A DNA stretch of 64,000 nucleotides, taken from positions 110,726,701 through 110,790,700 of the forward strand of contig OX104134.1 in NCBI GenBank assembly GCA_944470555.2, read 5' to 3'. The position numbers were made by a program, and so were the translations under genes. The DNA comes from Heterobilharzia americana (lineage: Eukaryota > Platyhelminthes > Trematoda > Strigeidida > Schistosomatidae). This document shows positions 9,390-21,323 of the stretch, piece by piece. The notes below the pieces were generated by a model. The model saw nothing but the letters and a program-made list of their open reading frames with translations. It searched no databases and was not told where the DNA came from. Numbering within the stretch: the first letter of the stretch is position 1; each line of letters starts with the position of its first letter.

Positions 9390-11530
9390 ATGTCAAAGGA
9401 AACTAAGAGTCTGTATAGGATTCGTGATTTTCGCCTAAATAGGGACGAGAACAATCATGCAGACCCGGCGTATAAGTACCGGTATCCTGTTTTTCGTCGC
9501 CATGTTGGTCGGTGGAGAAAGACAGAAGGCAGTAAGCAGAGAAAATCACAGTAAGTGCTGTAACAGAAGCCATAACATATGCATTACAGATCTAAGTCCT
9601 TGGGTTGCCCATTCACTTTCCGAATTAAACTGGATTTCAGGCATTATGAAGTTGTAGAACCTGTTAACACTGTACACAACCACAACTTATGGTCAAAACT
9701 GCTGACGTCCGTGGAACCACGTGTTCGAAGACTTAGTGGTGACCAGCAAATGAGGATTCTGCCGCTTACCAAACGTAATGCACCACCGAGTCAAATTATT
9801 GATATGGTTGGCGTCGAGTTCGGTAAACTGATGACCTACGATGACTATAGAAGTTTCCGGGAACTGGTATACCCTAGAATGTGCTATGCTCACTTTGTGT
9901 TTAGGAATCCGTGATACAGATTCACTGGTTTCAGAAATCCAAGAGACAGGTTTAGTGTGGCACTTACTGGACGGAGTCAGAAGAGTCAAGATGTTTAGTT
10001 TTGAGACTCGGGAAATGATAAACAAACACAAGAAGTTTCCGGAAGTTGTCGGTATGGATTCCACATACGACACCTCTAAGGAAGGGTACCTAACTGCAAT
10101 TATTAGATGCTTTTTTAGCCGCTCGCTTTATCAACTGGCTATCACTGATGGCCTATACCGCAGCTTCCCTGTGATGCATAGTTTAACTCACCGAGAACGC
10201 CTGATGGACGTGGAGAATGTGTTGAGGTCTTTTAGGACCATCATGGTTAAAACATCACGAATCGTGAAGTTTGCTATCGACAATAGTGCAGCGGAGCAGG
10301 GGCTATTCGCAGTCAGTTCCCGTACTGTTCCATTGTCTTATGTGCCCTTAATGTTATACGCTCGTTTAATAATAAGGTAATTTGTATACCAAAAAATGAG
10401 GACGTTGCAGTTTCGTAATCAGGAATGTAAACTTGTGTTCCGGGAAACGGTATACACTCGTGACCCTGCCAGGTTTTGTCACTGATATATAATAATTCCT
10501 TAGATTTAATGAATTAAATCTAGCTATGAGAACAGAACATCCAGTAGCATTTGCCTACATGGAAGCAAATCTGTGGGCCAGTCAGTATATGTGGGCTTCA
10601 TGCCTCATGCAGGATATTGTTACCCTAGGTAACAAAAGAAACAACAGAGATGAGTGCTGCCATATGCACTTGAAGAAACATTTACGTAAATGTTTTCCTC
10701 TGGAATTAAGTATTCGCAAAACTTGGAAATGTTCCATGCAACTATATCGCAAAAATGCCAATGAGGGAAATCGCAGCTTGCATTTTGACGTGAGTCCTTT
10801 ATTCTTATCTCTGTAATTACAGGCGGACTACATAACCTCTGATATGCTGCGTTCTGTGACGAACTACGCGGTATATTATGTGCACAAAAGTATCCTGGCG
10901 CATAGAGATGTACAGGTAGTTGAATCTACAGAGGCGTACGTAGTCTTTCAAGAAGGGCAGAAGTACTACGTGGTTGGCAAGTATGACTGTAAATGCTCCT
11001 GCTACACCAGCACTGTGATGCCCATGCCCTACCGTCATTTGATTCGTGTGCACAGATTTCTGTCTCGCTAGACGCTATCCATCATTACTAGATAAGGGAT
11101 ATACTCATCGGTACATGTTTTTAAGAAGTGACCGTTTGCCTTATCCATCCTCTTTTTCACACCCGCTGGGCTAGAACACCTCAGAGGACGTAGCGGTGAA
11201 GTATGAAAGCAAAGGACAAAATTCAACCTCTTCAACCATTGGTCTTCGTACTGAGTGCTGAACCTCAGGAGCTAGTGGTGTCCGTGTAATCAGTTGAGAC
11301 GCACAAAAGAGGAACACGTGGGCACAAAGGTTTACTGCGAAGTATTGCTACAAGTGGATAGATTTCTTTCCTCAAACAAAAATCTGAAAGCTGCTTTGTC
11401 GTATAGTACTCAACACCTGAAAACGGTTCAGAAATATCCTTATACTATATCGGTTAATTTTATAGACGGGGAGCTGACCTTTCTTACTCCACCAGATAAG
11501 TTTCTGTGTGAAGGCTTGTCAAGTTGGTAG
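9390..11530 (+). pseudogene. MULE/ZSWIM-like transposase-derived gene with micro-introns
   Basis: A multi-exon reading frame resembles FAR1/ZSWIM-type MULE transposases. Exon 1 (9390-9550) and exon 2 (9590 to about 9866) give a GCM/WRKY-like N-terminal region ending 'EPVNTVHNHNL'. Exon 3 (about 9905-10376) carries the transposase core, 'FPEVVGMDSTYDTSKEG' (first catalytic Asp) and 'VKFAIDNSAAEQGLF' (second). Next come 10411-10472, 10504-10789 and 10823 onward, ending in a SWIM finger 'CKCSCYTSTVMPMPYRH', where the third Cys of the CxC...PCRH pattern is Tyr. Candidate introns, all GT...AG: 9551-9589, 9867-9904, 10377-10410, 10473-10503 and 10790-10822 (39, 38, 34, 31 and 33 nt). Frame breaks near 9905-9930, 10335 and 11055 remain unexplained. 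A possible last exon is 11294-11530. Either a domesticated transposase now decaying, or an assembly with indel errors. Confidence 0.62.
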
Positions 11531-13200
11531 TTTGACTCTGGACCGATCTCAAGCATGGCTAACTCTCATTATAGTTAGGTTAAACAAAACCCGCTACACT
11601 ATGGAGGTCACTTCAGGGTTAGGCTCTCTGTGCGACTCTGTACGCACTATATAGCACTTGGATGCAAACCGAAAACCTTCGACTACCAACCAGCTAGCAG
11701 TGGGGTCCAACGAAAATATCACGGTTTATTCCGGGTTATTTCGATGTGAAACTAAGTCACGTCTGGGTCGCGTTACGGCGCTTTTTAAAAACATGATACT
11801 AAGGAGAACTGGCAGAACCTAAGTCTCACATATGTGATCATCGACATGAAACTGAAAAAGCCAGGAAATTACCTTCTTCCTCCTACTGATCTGTCATCCA
11901 TCCACCGTGGCCATTCCACCTGATCATTCGGCTTTATGCGGATAGCTTCACCCCCCAAAAACACTAATCAATGCTTTCAAGTTTCACACACTCTACTTAC
12001 CAGGATCCGGCAAGATTTTTCACTTTTTCGGTGAACGCGATGTGTTCTCACACTGGCGGCTGGCTTCAGTTGGATAAAAACTAGGGCTAATTAAGCTGTA
12101 TAAGTGCAAGTAAAGCAAGTATGTTCCTACGAAATAGGGAGCCATTTGATCCAGTAAAAACTAACTCAGCTTTGTGCTTAGCATTTTTCAGGCCTCCTTT
12201 GTTTCACTTTGATGACAACCACTAGCATCCTCTACCGGGAGTATCAGACGTTCTACAGTCCCCCGAAGTTTGGAAAGGCCATGTTGGATAAACGTGACTC
12301 TTGTACAGGCATATATGTATTCATAAAGTTATGCGTGCAGTATTTCCTGCCTAACGCAGAATAGAAGGGACCCCGGTGTGTCCATTTTGTGCTGTGTAAA
12401 CCTGGTCAAGTAAAAAACGCTGAATCCAGCCTTTCTTTAATTTGCCTCGTGCCTTAGACTTGTGCTGTGTCTGAACAAGTCCCGACTAAAAACATAAACT
12501 AGTGTTTCTTCCTTCGGGCACTGGCGTACAAACTGAATTTTGTGCGTGCAATATATAGGTGGACTAGGAGCTACCCTCAGGTGTAATTGCATTGTGTCTG
12601 GTAGTGTGTATTCTATGTGTTCTGTTTGCATACACTCTGAAGTTAAAACTGAAATAGCGAGTTCTTTCGAATGCAGTCTAAAGCCTCAGCTAACCAGCTG
12701 GGATCTGTGAGGATCATTTTTTCTGAATAGCTGCACCTACATTCCGCCCAGAAAGTGGAGGTCCGGCCTATACTTGTCGCATGAGTAAACGATTTTAAAT
12801 ACCATCTAGTGACAGACGTCATTGTAAAACCTATGCAGACAAGTAAAATTTTCATACGGAACACAGAAAGTGATCGTGATCTTAGAAACAATGCCACAAC
12901 GTATAACGAGCACGATAAAGCCTGTAGTTAACTTTTGTGTCAAACTGTGGAAATATAACCTAACCTGGTGCCGAAAACTTACCAACCGGAAACGTTGGTG
13001 ATCAGAATTGTGGCTGCCAGTAGAAGCGAAGCGCTTGTGCGGCCGCAGAACTGCCAACGCAAACAGCTTGTCGATGAGCTTATCCAGTGTCATAAACATC
13101 GGTCATTCGGTGGCAGGAAATAGACAGGGCGCGTTTAAATTATTGCCGACTCAAATGCTCCTGTTATGACTGACAATTCAGTTGAGGTTACCACCCTAGG
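11531..13200. other. No recognised gene
   Basis: Only short frames without recognisable motifs are present on either strand. I find no repeat shared with the rest of the window. Confidence 0.4.
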
Positions 13201-16200
13201 GTAATAATAATAGTAATAGTAATTCATTTCCGAATTTACCTGTGCATATCATTTTTACAGATACGGTTATGACAAGCGGTGGTGGGAAATCTTCGGTAAT
13301 ATTTATATACATGGTGTATATGTGTGATAATGGGCCGTAATTTTTTGTGAAATATCGTAGGTATGCACTACTGTTCTAGTGTGTAGTAAACGTGGATAAA
13401 ACTACCAGTGATTAGTACTTAACCACGGTGCCCGAATTTCGCTTCTGCAATAATGACCCGAATGCTACTTCGATATTTCGGCGGAAATATGACTGGTGGG
13501 ATTAATAAAGGAGAGTTATTATCTCATCAGTTTCCCTTGATATTCTTATACGTTCGCATGAAATATTGGTGTACACAGTTGCCTGCGACGAGTCACAAGA
13601 TCCCTATATATAATATACATACACATACAAATGCATACATATGTGAATATAAGCACGTATTCAGTTCAGCTGGGTTAAGGATCGAGCGGAAAAACCTCGT
13701 AAACACGCTTCTTAGTCAAACAGTAAGTTGTTCTACGCAGTCGCGATAACATGTGTCCTCGGTTATTCGACAGGACGTCAGTTCAGCAGACGCAGTATAA
13801 TTACGGTTAATTTGGTTTTCGCGCCCGGTGCAACTCTTACCTTCCCGTAAGCATCCATCAACGATCAGTGTCTTCTTGTCTCTAGTGCCACCTCAACACC
13901 ACAACTTCCTGTCTGACAGAACTAAAACTTGCACCTTGAGGTCACTTATCAAACTTCATACAGAGCTTCATGTGTTTCCAGATAAAGAAATAAAGAGTGG
14001 GTTAATGGTTTATTCACAGCAGATAGTAGAGAGTATCTGTTCCGTTTGGGGGTTAAGTCAGTGTCCTGCAGCTTCACTTTACTTCTTGATGCCTTTCAGG
14101 GCTTTTCATCCGGCGTCCAACTTTTAACCGAGCATGACTCAAACCACATAATGGGGCGAAGGGGCTCGAACATCCACCCACATTGGTGAATCCCTCTTTT
14201 ATGGTCCAAGGCTTAGTTTTGTCCTTCACTTTATTACATCTGAGGGAACTCAGCAATAAACTTATTCATGGGTAGGCATGACATGATGTGGATGCGTGTT
14301 TACCGAAATCTGATTGCTGGATATAAATAGCAGCTAACCCAACATATAGGACAGCCTTCTTACCCACAATAATATAGGGAAGTATCCCTGAACCTTTGTT
14401 GTTCATAACTTATAATAATAGTGCGTGCAAGTGCTTCACTGCGGTGATCACTTTTATAACGGGTAAATTCTGGATTTAGATAACCATGAAGTTGCAGTCC
14501 AATGAACACTTTATTTCTGCTTGTCAAATAGTGTTCATTTCAGGCATTTGTGCACAAAAACACGGATCACCCCAAACAGAAGTCTACGAAATACTTCCAC
14601 ACAAATTTAACTTGCCATCGTTTACTTGTGCACTCTCTGCCGAACCAGTAGACACCGTCCTCCAGCGGCAATGAATCTTTGGTGGTTAGCACCAGTGTGC
14701 ACAATATCCAGTGTAAGTTGTGTCAAAGCTTGCAACTGATGGCACTTCCAGTTTTTTCCAAAAATGTTAGGCTGACACCTTTTAAGAGGTCTTCGTTGCC
14801 AAAAGCATCGAAGTTCATGCATAATGTTGGAATCCTGCACTCCCAGTCTTTTCTATTCCATCGATAACCATCTGACTTCAATGAAAACTTTAAACCAATA
14901 AGCCGAAGCGACAGTCTAAGCTTAGACTTGCAGACTGTCATAGATTCTGTCCAGTTTCCTACTTTACAAATATCCTCGAAAGTAATTTTTAGCCTATATC
15001 ATGGTTAGCTTATTTCGTATTTACCGATTGCCATCGCTCCCATTCACTACGTAGGATACTGGTCAATTTTCGCCGAAGCTTCTTTTAAACCCCACCATGG
15101 TTAGACTTAGCTGAAGAAGGTATGTTGGCGCATATAAAAGTATCTGAAGTTAGATACTCTAGTCTTCAATATTGCTTCCCCAAATCCTGAGGAAACGTAC
15201 TTCACTTCTCATCCCTCTATGTTTCTCTTTCTTACTCGATATGCGGATTATGATGCCTGATCATACCGACACACTGAGCATGGAGATACACTTCGAGCTT
15301 CTATTCAGCACGTGAGAACTATCATATTTTGCCACCTATAGACGCAGAATCACCAGGAGCTGGATAACTCAGCCCAGGCCACAACCTCTCCTAAATTCAT
15401 GGCTACAATTGAGAGCGCACCTAGAGATGTTGGTAGCAGATGCTGTTCGCATCCAAACACGCAGTTCCTTTCACCCTTGACAACCATTCACCCGGGACCG
15501 AAGCTAGCCGAAAGTGACTTCATATGACGCACCGACCTTGAAGTCTTATTGAATGGTTTGATGGTGAAACCTCCCTTATAATATGACATCAACGGCTGGA
15601 TAGAGTTGCTTCCCAGGCCTAATTTGTTCAAACGACTCTTTAAAATAGCATTAACCTACCAATTGCTACGCTTTGCATGACACCACGCGGTGCCAAACCC
15701 AAATTTCCCTCTGCCGTCTATTCTAGCCTCGTTTACCATCTGTAGACAGTACAAACCTATGGAATGCTGACATATCTTCAGATTCGTTTGATCTCAACGT
15801 TCGATATGCAGTATACTCTTACAGGTTACATGACTCAGTATTGCCAGGATACTTCTCATACTGAGGAAGCGTGACCTCATTAATTTTCACCACTACTGTT
15901 TAACGATATCGCTTTTATCCAATATTTGTAACCAGTAATATACGAACAATTTTTCACTTCAGGATACTGTATGGCATGATGATTCGTTTCTTTCTATACT
16001 TTTACGGCTCCAGCAAGGAAATGACATTTGGATATTGCCTGCAAAAATGGCATGTGTTGGTGTAATTCGTTATTCGAGGTATACAATTATTATTGTTGCA
16101 ACGGAATCTACTGACTTTCGCCTACGTTTGAATATGGGTAACCAACTGAAAACCACTATTTCCTCAACAGACTGAGTGTCACGTCATGCCATTTCCGGGG

Positions 16201-17620
16201 GCAATTTGCAATCTTTTTCTAAGTACTCAATTCATTTCTTCATCTTACAACTGGGTATAGAGGAGCGTAGCTGCCGTGTGTTTCCTGTCACCATTGAGTC
16301 ACCACTGTAAGTACACCCTCGCAGTCCAAGCAGATGCTTGAGCTGACGAGTGAATGAAGAATGTTTTGAAAGTGTTGCAGACCATCGGCTTGCTGATGGT
16401 GGACGCCAACTCAGACTATTACCTTCATCATGTCTAAAGTTACCGCTGACCAGGAACAATTACCTGTCAGCACAAAATTGCATGAGATGTTAACCGCGGT
16501 TTGTCCGCATGCATAGAATACCGTACACTTCTTCAAGATATTTTTCCAAAGGAGGCTGTTTTTCACTTGGTCGTCTTAGTGTCTCACTGTTTTGATTATG
16601 TGCATTCCGAGTCGGAAATCAGTGGCCCCGACACTAGGAGACCATGAGGTAAGGATTAGTGGCTAGTTTGGGGTGCAGCCTCCAATCCCTCCTCCATTCT
16701 GATAGGAAAGACTGTATCACCTTTGATTGCTAGTCATCCAATGGAAAGACCCAACTACCGGGCTGTGACGATCATGCAACAATACAGCCTCTTCCTCGAA
16801 CCATAGCACTAGCACAAGCTTCATGTACCATGGTCGCAGCTGCTTTTAAATCTTACTACCTTGAAAAAGACGTTCATGATATACTAATAATAATTAATGC
16901 TGGGAGTAAAGGTTGCCAGGTCGCTGAAAGAGGTAAGCCTAAATACTACATCAAGACAATTGTTGGAACGATAGCGAGGTAGGACGGAAGATAACTGCTT
17001 TGAAGTCACATCCATTATTGACGGGTGACTCCCTGACTAAGATTTCATGCAGTGACAGTGAGTGAAGTCAGGTATCAACGACTAAATGCATGGAGAAGGT
17101 AGCAGAGATGAAAAGCAGGGACAGCTGCATATACCAAACAGATAAAGTAGTAAGGAAACTCAGTGAAAATGAAGGGAAAAAGTGTGGACTGTTGGACTGA
17201 GCGCAGACGTACCTTATGGAACAGTTCATCTAGCTTTCAGTCGGTCTTCGGTTGTCCACAATCCACCGGGGTTCTGGGATAGGGCTCTCAGTCCTTACAG
17301 CAGTTATAGAGGCAATAAGCAACCTGAAGGCAGGCAGGTACTTATGAACTTTTCGTGGCCGTTTCATGAAATCTTGACGGGTGGGGTGGCAAGCCGCTAA
17401 CTCCTTGAACTTATATCTGTGAGTGAAAGACCGAAGAAGGATACGGTGGAATAGTCATATGTGGATATCATGTTTGATGAACGATGACAATTAACCGGGA
17501 TGCTTAAACCAGATAACGATGGAATCATGAACGAGCAATGCAATGAAACATGGAGCTTGCACCCACTATTTAGCTGGATATCGCTGAACTTTAAGCCAAT
17601 GTTTCTGGGAGACATCTTAT
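13201..17620. other. Unassigned sequence
   Basis: A short TAA/TAG-rich run lies at 13201-13222. A GC-richer stretch at 13740-13950 and a minus-strand frame pair at 14941-14622 look faintly coding, but I cannot tie them to a family or build exons. The rest holds only short frames. Treat as unresolved, possibly old transposon remnants. Confidence 0.35.
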
Positions 17621-17621
17621 T

Positions 17622-17790
17622 GCTCGTCTCCATCTATCTCCACAAAATTCACATTTACGACTATCTACTAGGAGCTTTCAACCCCACATTCGGCGTTTTT
17701 CCAACGACTTTGTCGCAGAAGATACCTCTGCTTACTCCATCACCAATATTACGCCCCAAACAGTTACCGTGTGGTAGGTCTAGATATCTC
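17622..17790 (+). repeat. 170-bp dispersed repeat, copy 1
   Basis: This block matches 62905-63075 in the same orientation, about 80-85 percent by eye. Landmarks are 'gtctccatc.atctc.acaaaat', 'ttcccaacgactttg.cgcagaagatacc' and 'ttacgccccaaac.g.ttaccgtgtgg' (the last near 17750). The second copy lies 320 bp before the Penelope-like frame at 63398, so it may be the terminal part of that element or of another retroelement. Confidence 0.6.
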
Positions 17791-18049
17791 AGCCAGCTGC
17801 TATGGCACAGGTTGCTGCATCTGTAGCAGAACATATTCCACTAACTTCTATGTCTAGGACTTGGTACGTTTTGGAATTCGATAGGGTCGCAGTAACTGAC
17901 AGCCAAAGGCAAGGTCGAAAGCTCTCTGCTTACTTGCCTTGCGTCTTCATTGCTCGACTCCTCTTATTGGAAGTGTTACTATCCTCATCTACCGGCTAAT
18001 ATGCGTGGTAAAGGTGTGCTGACACAAAAGGGCAGGTCTCCGAAGTACC

Positions 18050-18445
18050 TTGAACATGGCCCCACCCCAGTCACTGACCACCACATTCTCAGTAGTTACC
18101 AGGGCTGGAGCTATGGGACGTCAAAATGTGACGAGGAAAGCTGCAAAGGATACGACCGCACCACCCAGACCCAGCCCAGCCGAACGGTCACTGCCTGCAA
18201 CACTCGAAGTTGGCCGGACCACCGACCCTTCCAGCATTGTAAACGTCACTGTGCCCAGTCAAATAAATGCAGACCCCCATGCTACACCTAGCACCCACTC
18301 CCACCCGCTGGTGAAAACCACTAGGCGGAAACGTCAAAGTGTAAGACGAAAGCATTTGGGCAAACCCCATGGACATTACGATGACTGCCGCACATGTGCT
18401 CCCACTGCAACCAAAAGTGATGCGGCGTTTGAGTGCAACAGCTAA
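18050..18445 (+). CDS. GC-rich open frame, possible retroelement ORF1 fragment
   Basis: A 131-codon frame rich in Thr, Pro, Ser and Arg with a basic run 'TTRRKRQSVRRKHLGK' and a few Cys/His residues near its end. It lies 150 bp before a CR1-like reverse transcriptase on the same strand, and its base composition is clearly more GC-rich than its surroundings. CR1-like elements carry an ORF1 upstream of the enzyme frame, so an ORF1 remnant is possible, but the endonuclease that should come next is missing. No family is recognised with confidence. Confidence 0.3.
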   Translation: MNMAPPQSLTTTFSVVTRAGAMGRQNVTRKAAKDTTAPPRPSPAERSLPATLEVGRTTDPSSIVNVTVPSQINADPHATPSTHSHPLVKTTRRKRQSVRRKHLGKPHGHYDDCRTCAPTATKSDAAFECNS

Positions 18446-18594
18446 AAAGGGTAGAGGCGCCGTCAATGCGCCAAAGAAGTACTACACCAGTATTGCAGCT
18501 TTATGACGCGCCACCCGTGCACGCACCTCTGACATATTTGCCCCTAGTGCCGTGCGAGGTTGCACGTAGTTTCAGGCCTAAGTCGAGTGACTGA

Positions 18595-19403
18595 TAAGTT
18601 TTTCTGGATTTCGCCAAAGCCTGTGACACTTTCTCGCATATCATTCCAATACACAAAACAGCTGGGTTAGGTATCCACTGCCGGGTGCTATCAAAGCTGC
18701 AGAACTACTTAGACAGTAGGTAGTCTTGCACAAAAGCCAACAGGGTCCACTCAACTTGGAAAACATCATCATCTGGCGTCTTACAAGGAGCGATCCTGGG
18801 TCCACTGTTGCCCCTAATATTTGTGAATGACCTCCCGCTGCGTATCAGTTTTCCGGTTCTCCTCTGCGCTGACGATGACAAGTTAGGGAGGGCAGTAACT
18901 TGCGAAGCGGAATGGCTTGCATCACACAATGCCCTCAAAACACCAGGGGAGTGGGCAACAAATAAATTAACATGGATAAATGACGGCCCATGTTTAGCCG
19001 CACTCCTGATACACTGAAAAGATCCCACATAATGGGTGGCTCAACTTTATCACATCAAATGGCGTGAAGACACGAACATTTAATGGCGACGGAGAAATCG
19101 GACACCCGTCGCAATCACACAGTTGACAACAAAAAAGCATAAGGTGCACTAAACTTTGTGAGCAGAAGACGGAGTGGCCTCCTTCCAGAGCTCTTTCTGA
19201 GGCTCTACAAGACTTACACACGACCCCACTTGGAGGTGCATAATGTCTTCACCCCACCACGGCTGAAGAGTTGCACGAATCTACCGGAGAGAGTTCAGAG
19301 ACGAGCTACAAAAGGGGTTATTGGGATGCAACGGAAATCATGTGAGGATAGACTCAAAGACCTAGGCTTATACAGTTCTGGAATCATCAATGAAGTACAA
19401 TAA
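18595..19403 (+). pseudogene. CR1-like reverse transcriptase fragment
   Basis: Frames in order give a Jockey/CR1-type reverse transcriptase: 'LDFAKACDTFSHI' (about 18607), 'SSGVLQGAILGPLLPLIFVN' (about 18768-18830), a catalytic box 'LLCADDDK' (normally FADDxK, about 18855-18882), then 'WATNKLTWINDGPC', and a C-terminal piece 'RVQRRATKGVIGMQRKSCEDR' (about 19288-19350). Frame changes at about 18720 and 19020 and the loss of the endonuclease show a 5'-truncated dead copy. Confidence 0.7.
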
Positions 19404-20461
19404 GTAAACAATTTGTGCACATATTCCTTTTTCCCTCATCATTATCTCAAGCGAAAAGTACAAACTGTTACGATGGAAGTATCGGCTCCAAGCTTTATTT
19501 TTCTCCAGGCAATACATGTAATATCGAGATACAAACCTGGTTTTGTTAATGCGAAGACAATACTTCCACCTGTTCAACTTGTCATTTTCTGCTCACTTAT
19601 TCTGCTCGGTTGTTCCAGCCCAATCTACCTAAGTTCTTCATATCCTTGCACCCCTTTTCGTCTTACTTGGATGTGAACAGGTTATTCCATTAGTTCACTC
19701 TTCCTTTCCCTTTTACTCACACGAATTTTCCTTTCTAGGTCTTCCCTTCACTATCTCTAACTGTTTCTAACGCCCAGCCCGAAAAACTGTCTGGCAACTG
19801 GATATCTGAAGAAGCCAACTGTGCCACAGCTCAAGGCGAACTAACCAACACTTGATCTGCCGTTCTGCATTCCAGAGCTGTAGCAGCTGAGTGGCTGGAT
19901 CTACTGCATCGGAATCTGTCAAAGACCCGGAACGGTCCCGCAAGACCTAGAAGCGAGCAAGAAGAAATCAACTGGTTTGCACAAGCTCGTCAAACAGATA
20001 TTGGACGTTGGAATTAACTGCCGATGCAGCCTACTTTCTCCCTAGTGGAGTCGTGAGGAAACAGGCGATGTCCTCCGAAAGGTAGAACCAGAATTGTTTC
20101 GTCACCACTAAAAGTTCTGTGATGGAACTGCCCCTAGATTGCCTGGAGCTAGGTTGGGTTTCCATTACAATTAATAGAGCGAAAGGTTGGCTTCCATCCT
20201 TGCTTTTCGTCGGCTTTCAATCCGGTACTCGTTACTCCAGCAATAAAAGACTGAACCTTGTTGGACCATAGGAAAAGTTTTACTAGAGCTACCAAAGCCT
20301 ACTAAAACACTGTTTAGGGGCTAGACAAAACGAAATTCAGAAAACGAACACGCTGAATACTTTCATCGAAGGCATAATGGAGTTAACCTTCCAAAAACAG
20401 CTTACAACGGTGTTAAATGATATTTCACCGGTATTGTCAGATTTGCAGTGAACCCAAAGAA
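19404..20461. other. No recognised gene
   Basis: Short frames only. The sequence ends at the left boundary of the gypsy LTR. Confidence 0.4.
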
Positions 20462-20587
20462 TGTCAAGTAAACCAGAATGACAGACTACGTATAAATTAC
20501 AAGAAAAATGGATTTTATGATATACGTGAGTGAAAAGTTATACTTTAAAGCACAAAATAGTATTGTCAATGTTATAGATAATACGGG
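20462..20587 (-). repeat. 3' LTR of the gypsy element, distal 126 bp
   Basis: This segment aligns with 28359-28485, the corresponding end of the 5' LTR, with about 14 differences. RTE-2b starts immediately after it. The rest of the same LTR resumes at 23848. Confidence 0.8.
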
Positions 20588-20607
20588 TTATCATTATAAT
20601 ATTATTA

Positions 20608-21301
20608 TTAGTCCCTTGGGTTCCTAGTGGGACATAGGGATTCAGTAGCACATCTCCAGTGAACTCTGTTCTCTGAAATCTTTTCAGCCTGGCTCCACGA
20701 CAGCCCACAAGCTCTCATTTCCTCCTCGCAGGATCTCCTCCTCCGTCTGGCGTCCAACTCGTCGCTTCCCATAGGGATTCCACTCGAGCAACTGGACTGA
20801 CGCGTGATGTCCCCAGTCGGCCTTCTCAGTGCATGCCCAATACATCTCCACTTCCTTCCACTGCATATTTGCTCAGCGACAGCTTCTTGGTTGGTTCGTT
20901 CCCAGAGCTCCTCATTGCTTATTCTTATTATTCTGCCCATCTGATCTTCAGCAGCGAGCGTGGGCGGTTGTTGATGAATATCTGTAGTTTATTGGAAATC
21001 CCTTTCGTAACCAGCCAAGTCTCTGAACCATACACAAGCACTGACTTGACATTGGTGTTCGACATGCTGAGTGCGGATCTCCACACTGGTTTCAGGCTAA
21101 TGAACGCCTGCCTTGCTGTCTTTCCGATCATGACTTTCACATCCTCGTCTGTGCAGCCTGCAGTTGAAACAGTGCCGCCCAGATAGGTGAAGGAGGTTAC
21201 TTCCTTTGAGTTTCTCCCTATCATGGTGATTTGAGTTTGTTGTTGTTGTTGGAGTTGTTGGTTGGGTATCTTCATCACTTCTATCTTCTCTATATTCACC
21301 T
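20608..21301 (-). pseudogene. RTE-2b C-terminal domain
   Basis: Two overlapping frames (21299-20928 and 20940-20608) encode the same C-terminal domain as RTE-2a, including 'SFTYLGGTVSTAGCTDEDV', 'LVYGSETW' and 'CIGHALRRPTGDITRQ'. A frame change near 20935 separates them, and a short internal deletion removes residues between 'ALSM' and 'NTNVKS'. Confidence 0.8.
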
Positions 21302-21323
21302 GAAGTCCCGTCTTCGCTGCCTC

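Noticed and set aside
10377..10503. Single 127-nt intron in the SWIM/MULE-like gene
   Set aside because: The middle part (10411-10472) reads as conserved coding sequence in frame between two shorter GT...AG segments of 34 and 31 nt, which explains the data better.
16232..16459. 75-codon minus-strand frame
   Set aside because: No motif, no splice context and no repeat match; nothing supports coding.
20462..20587. Interpretation as leader of a second, tandem gypsy element with a 407-bp LTR
   Set aside because: A 407-bp LTR would lack a CA end, whereas the 534-bp version gives TG...CA ends and puts a TGG primer-site-like sequence right after the LTR.
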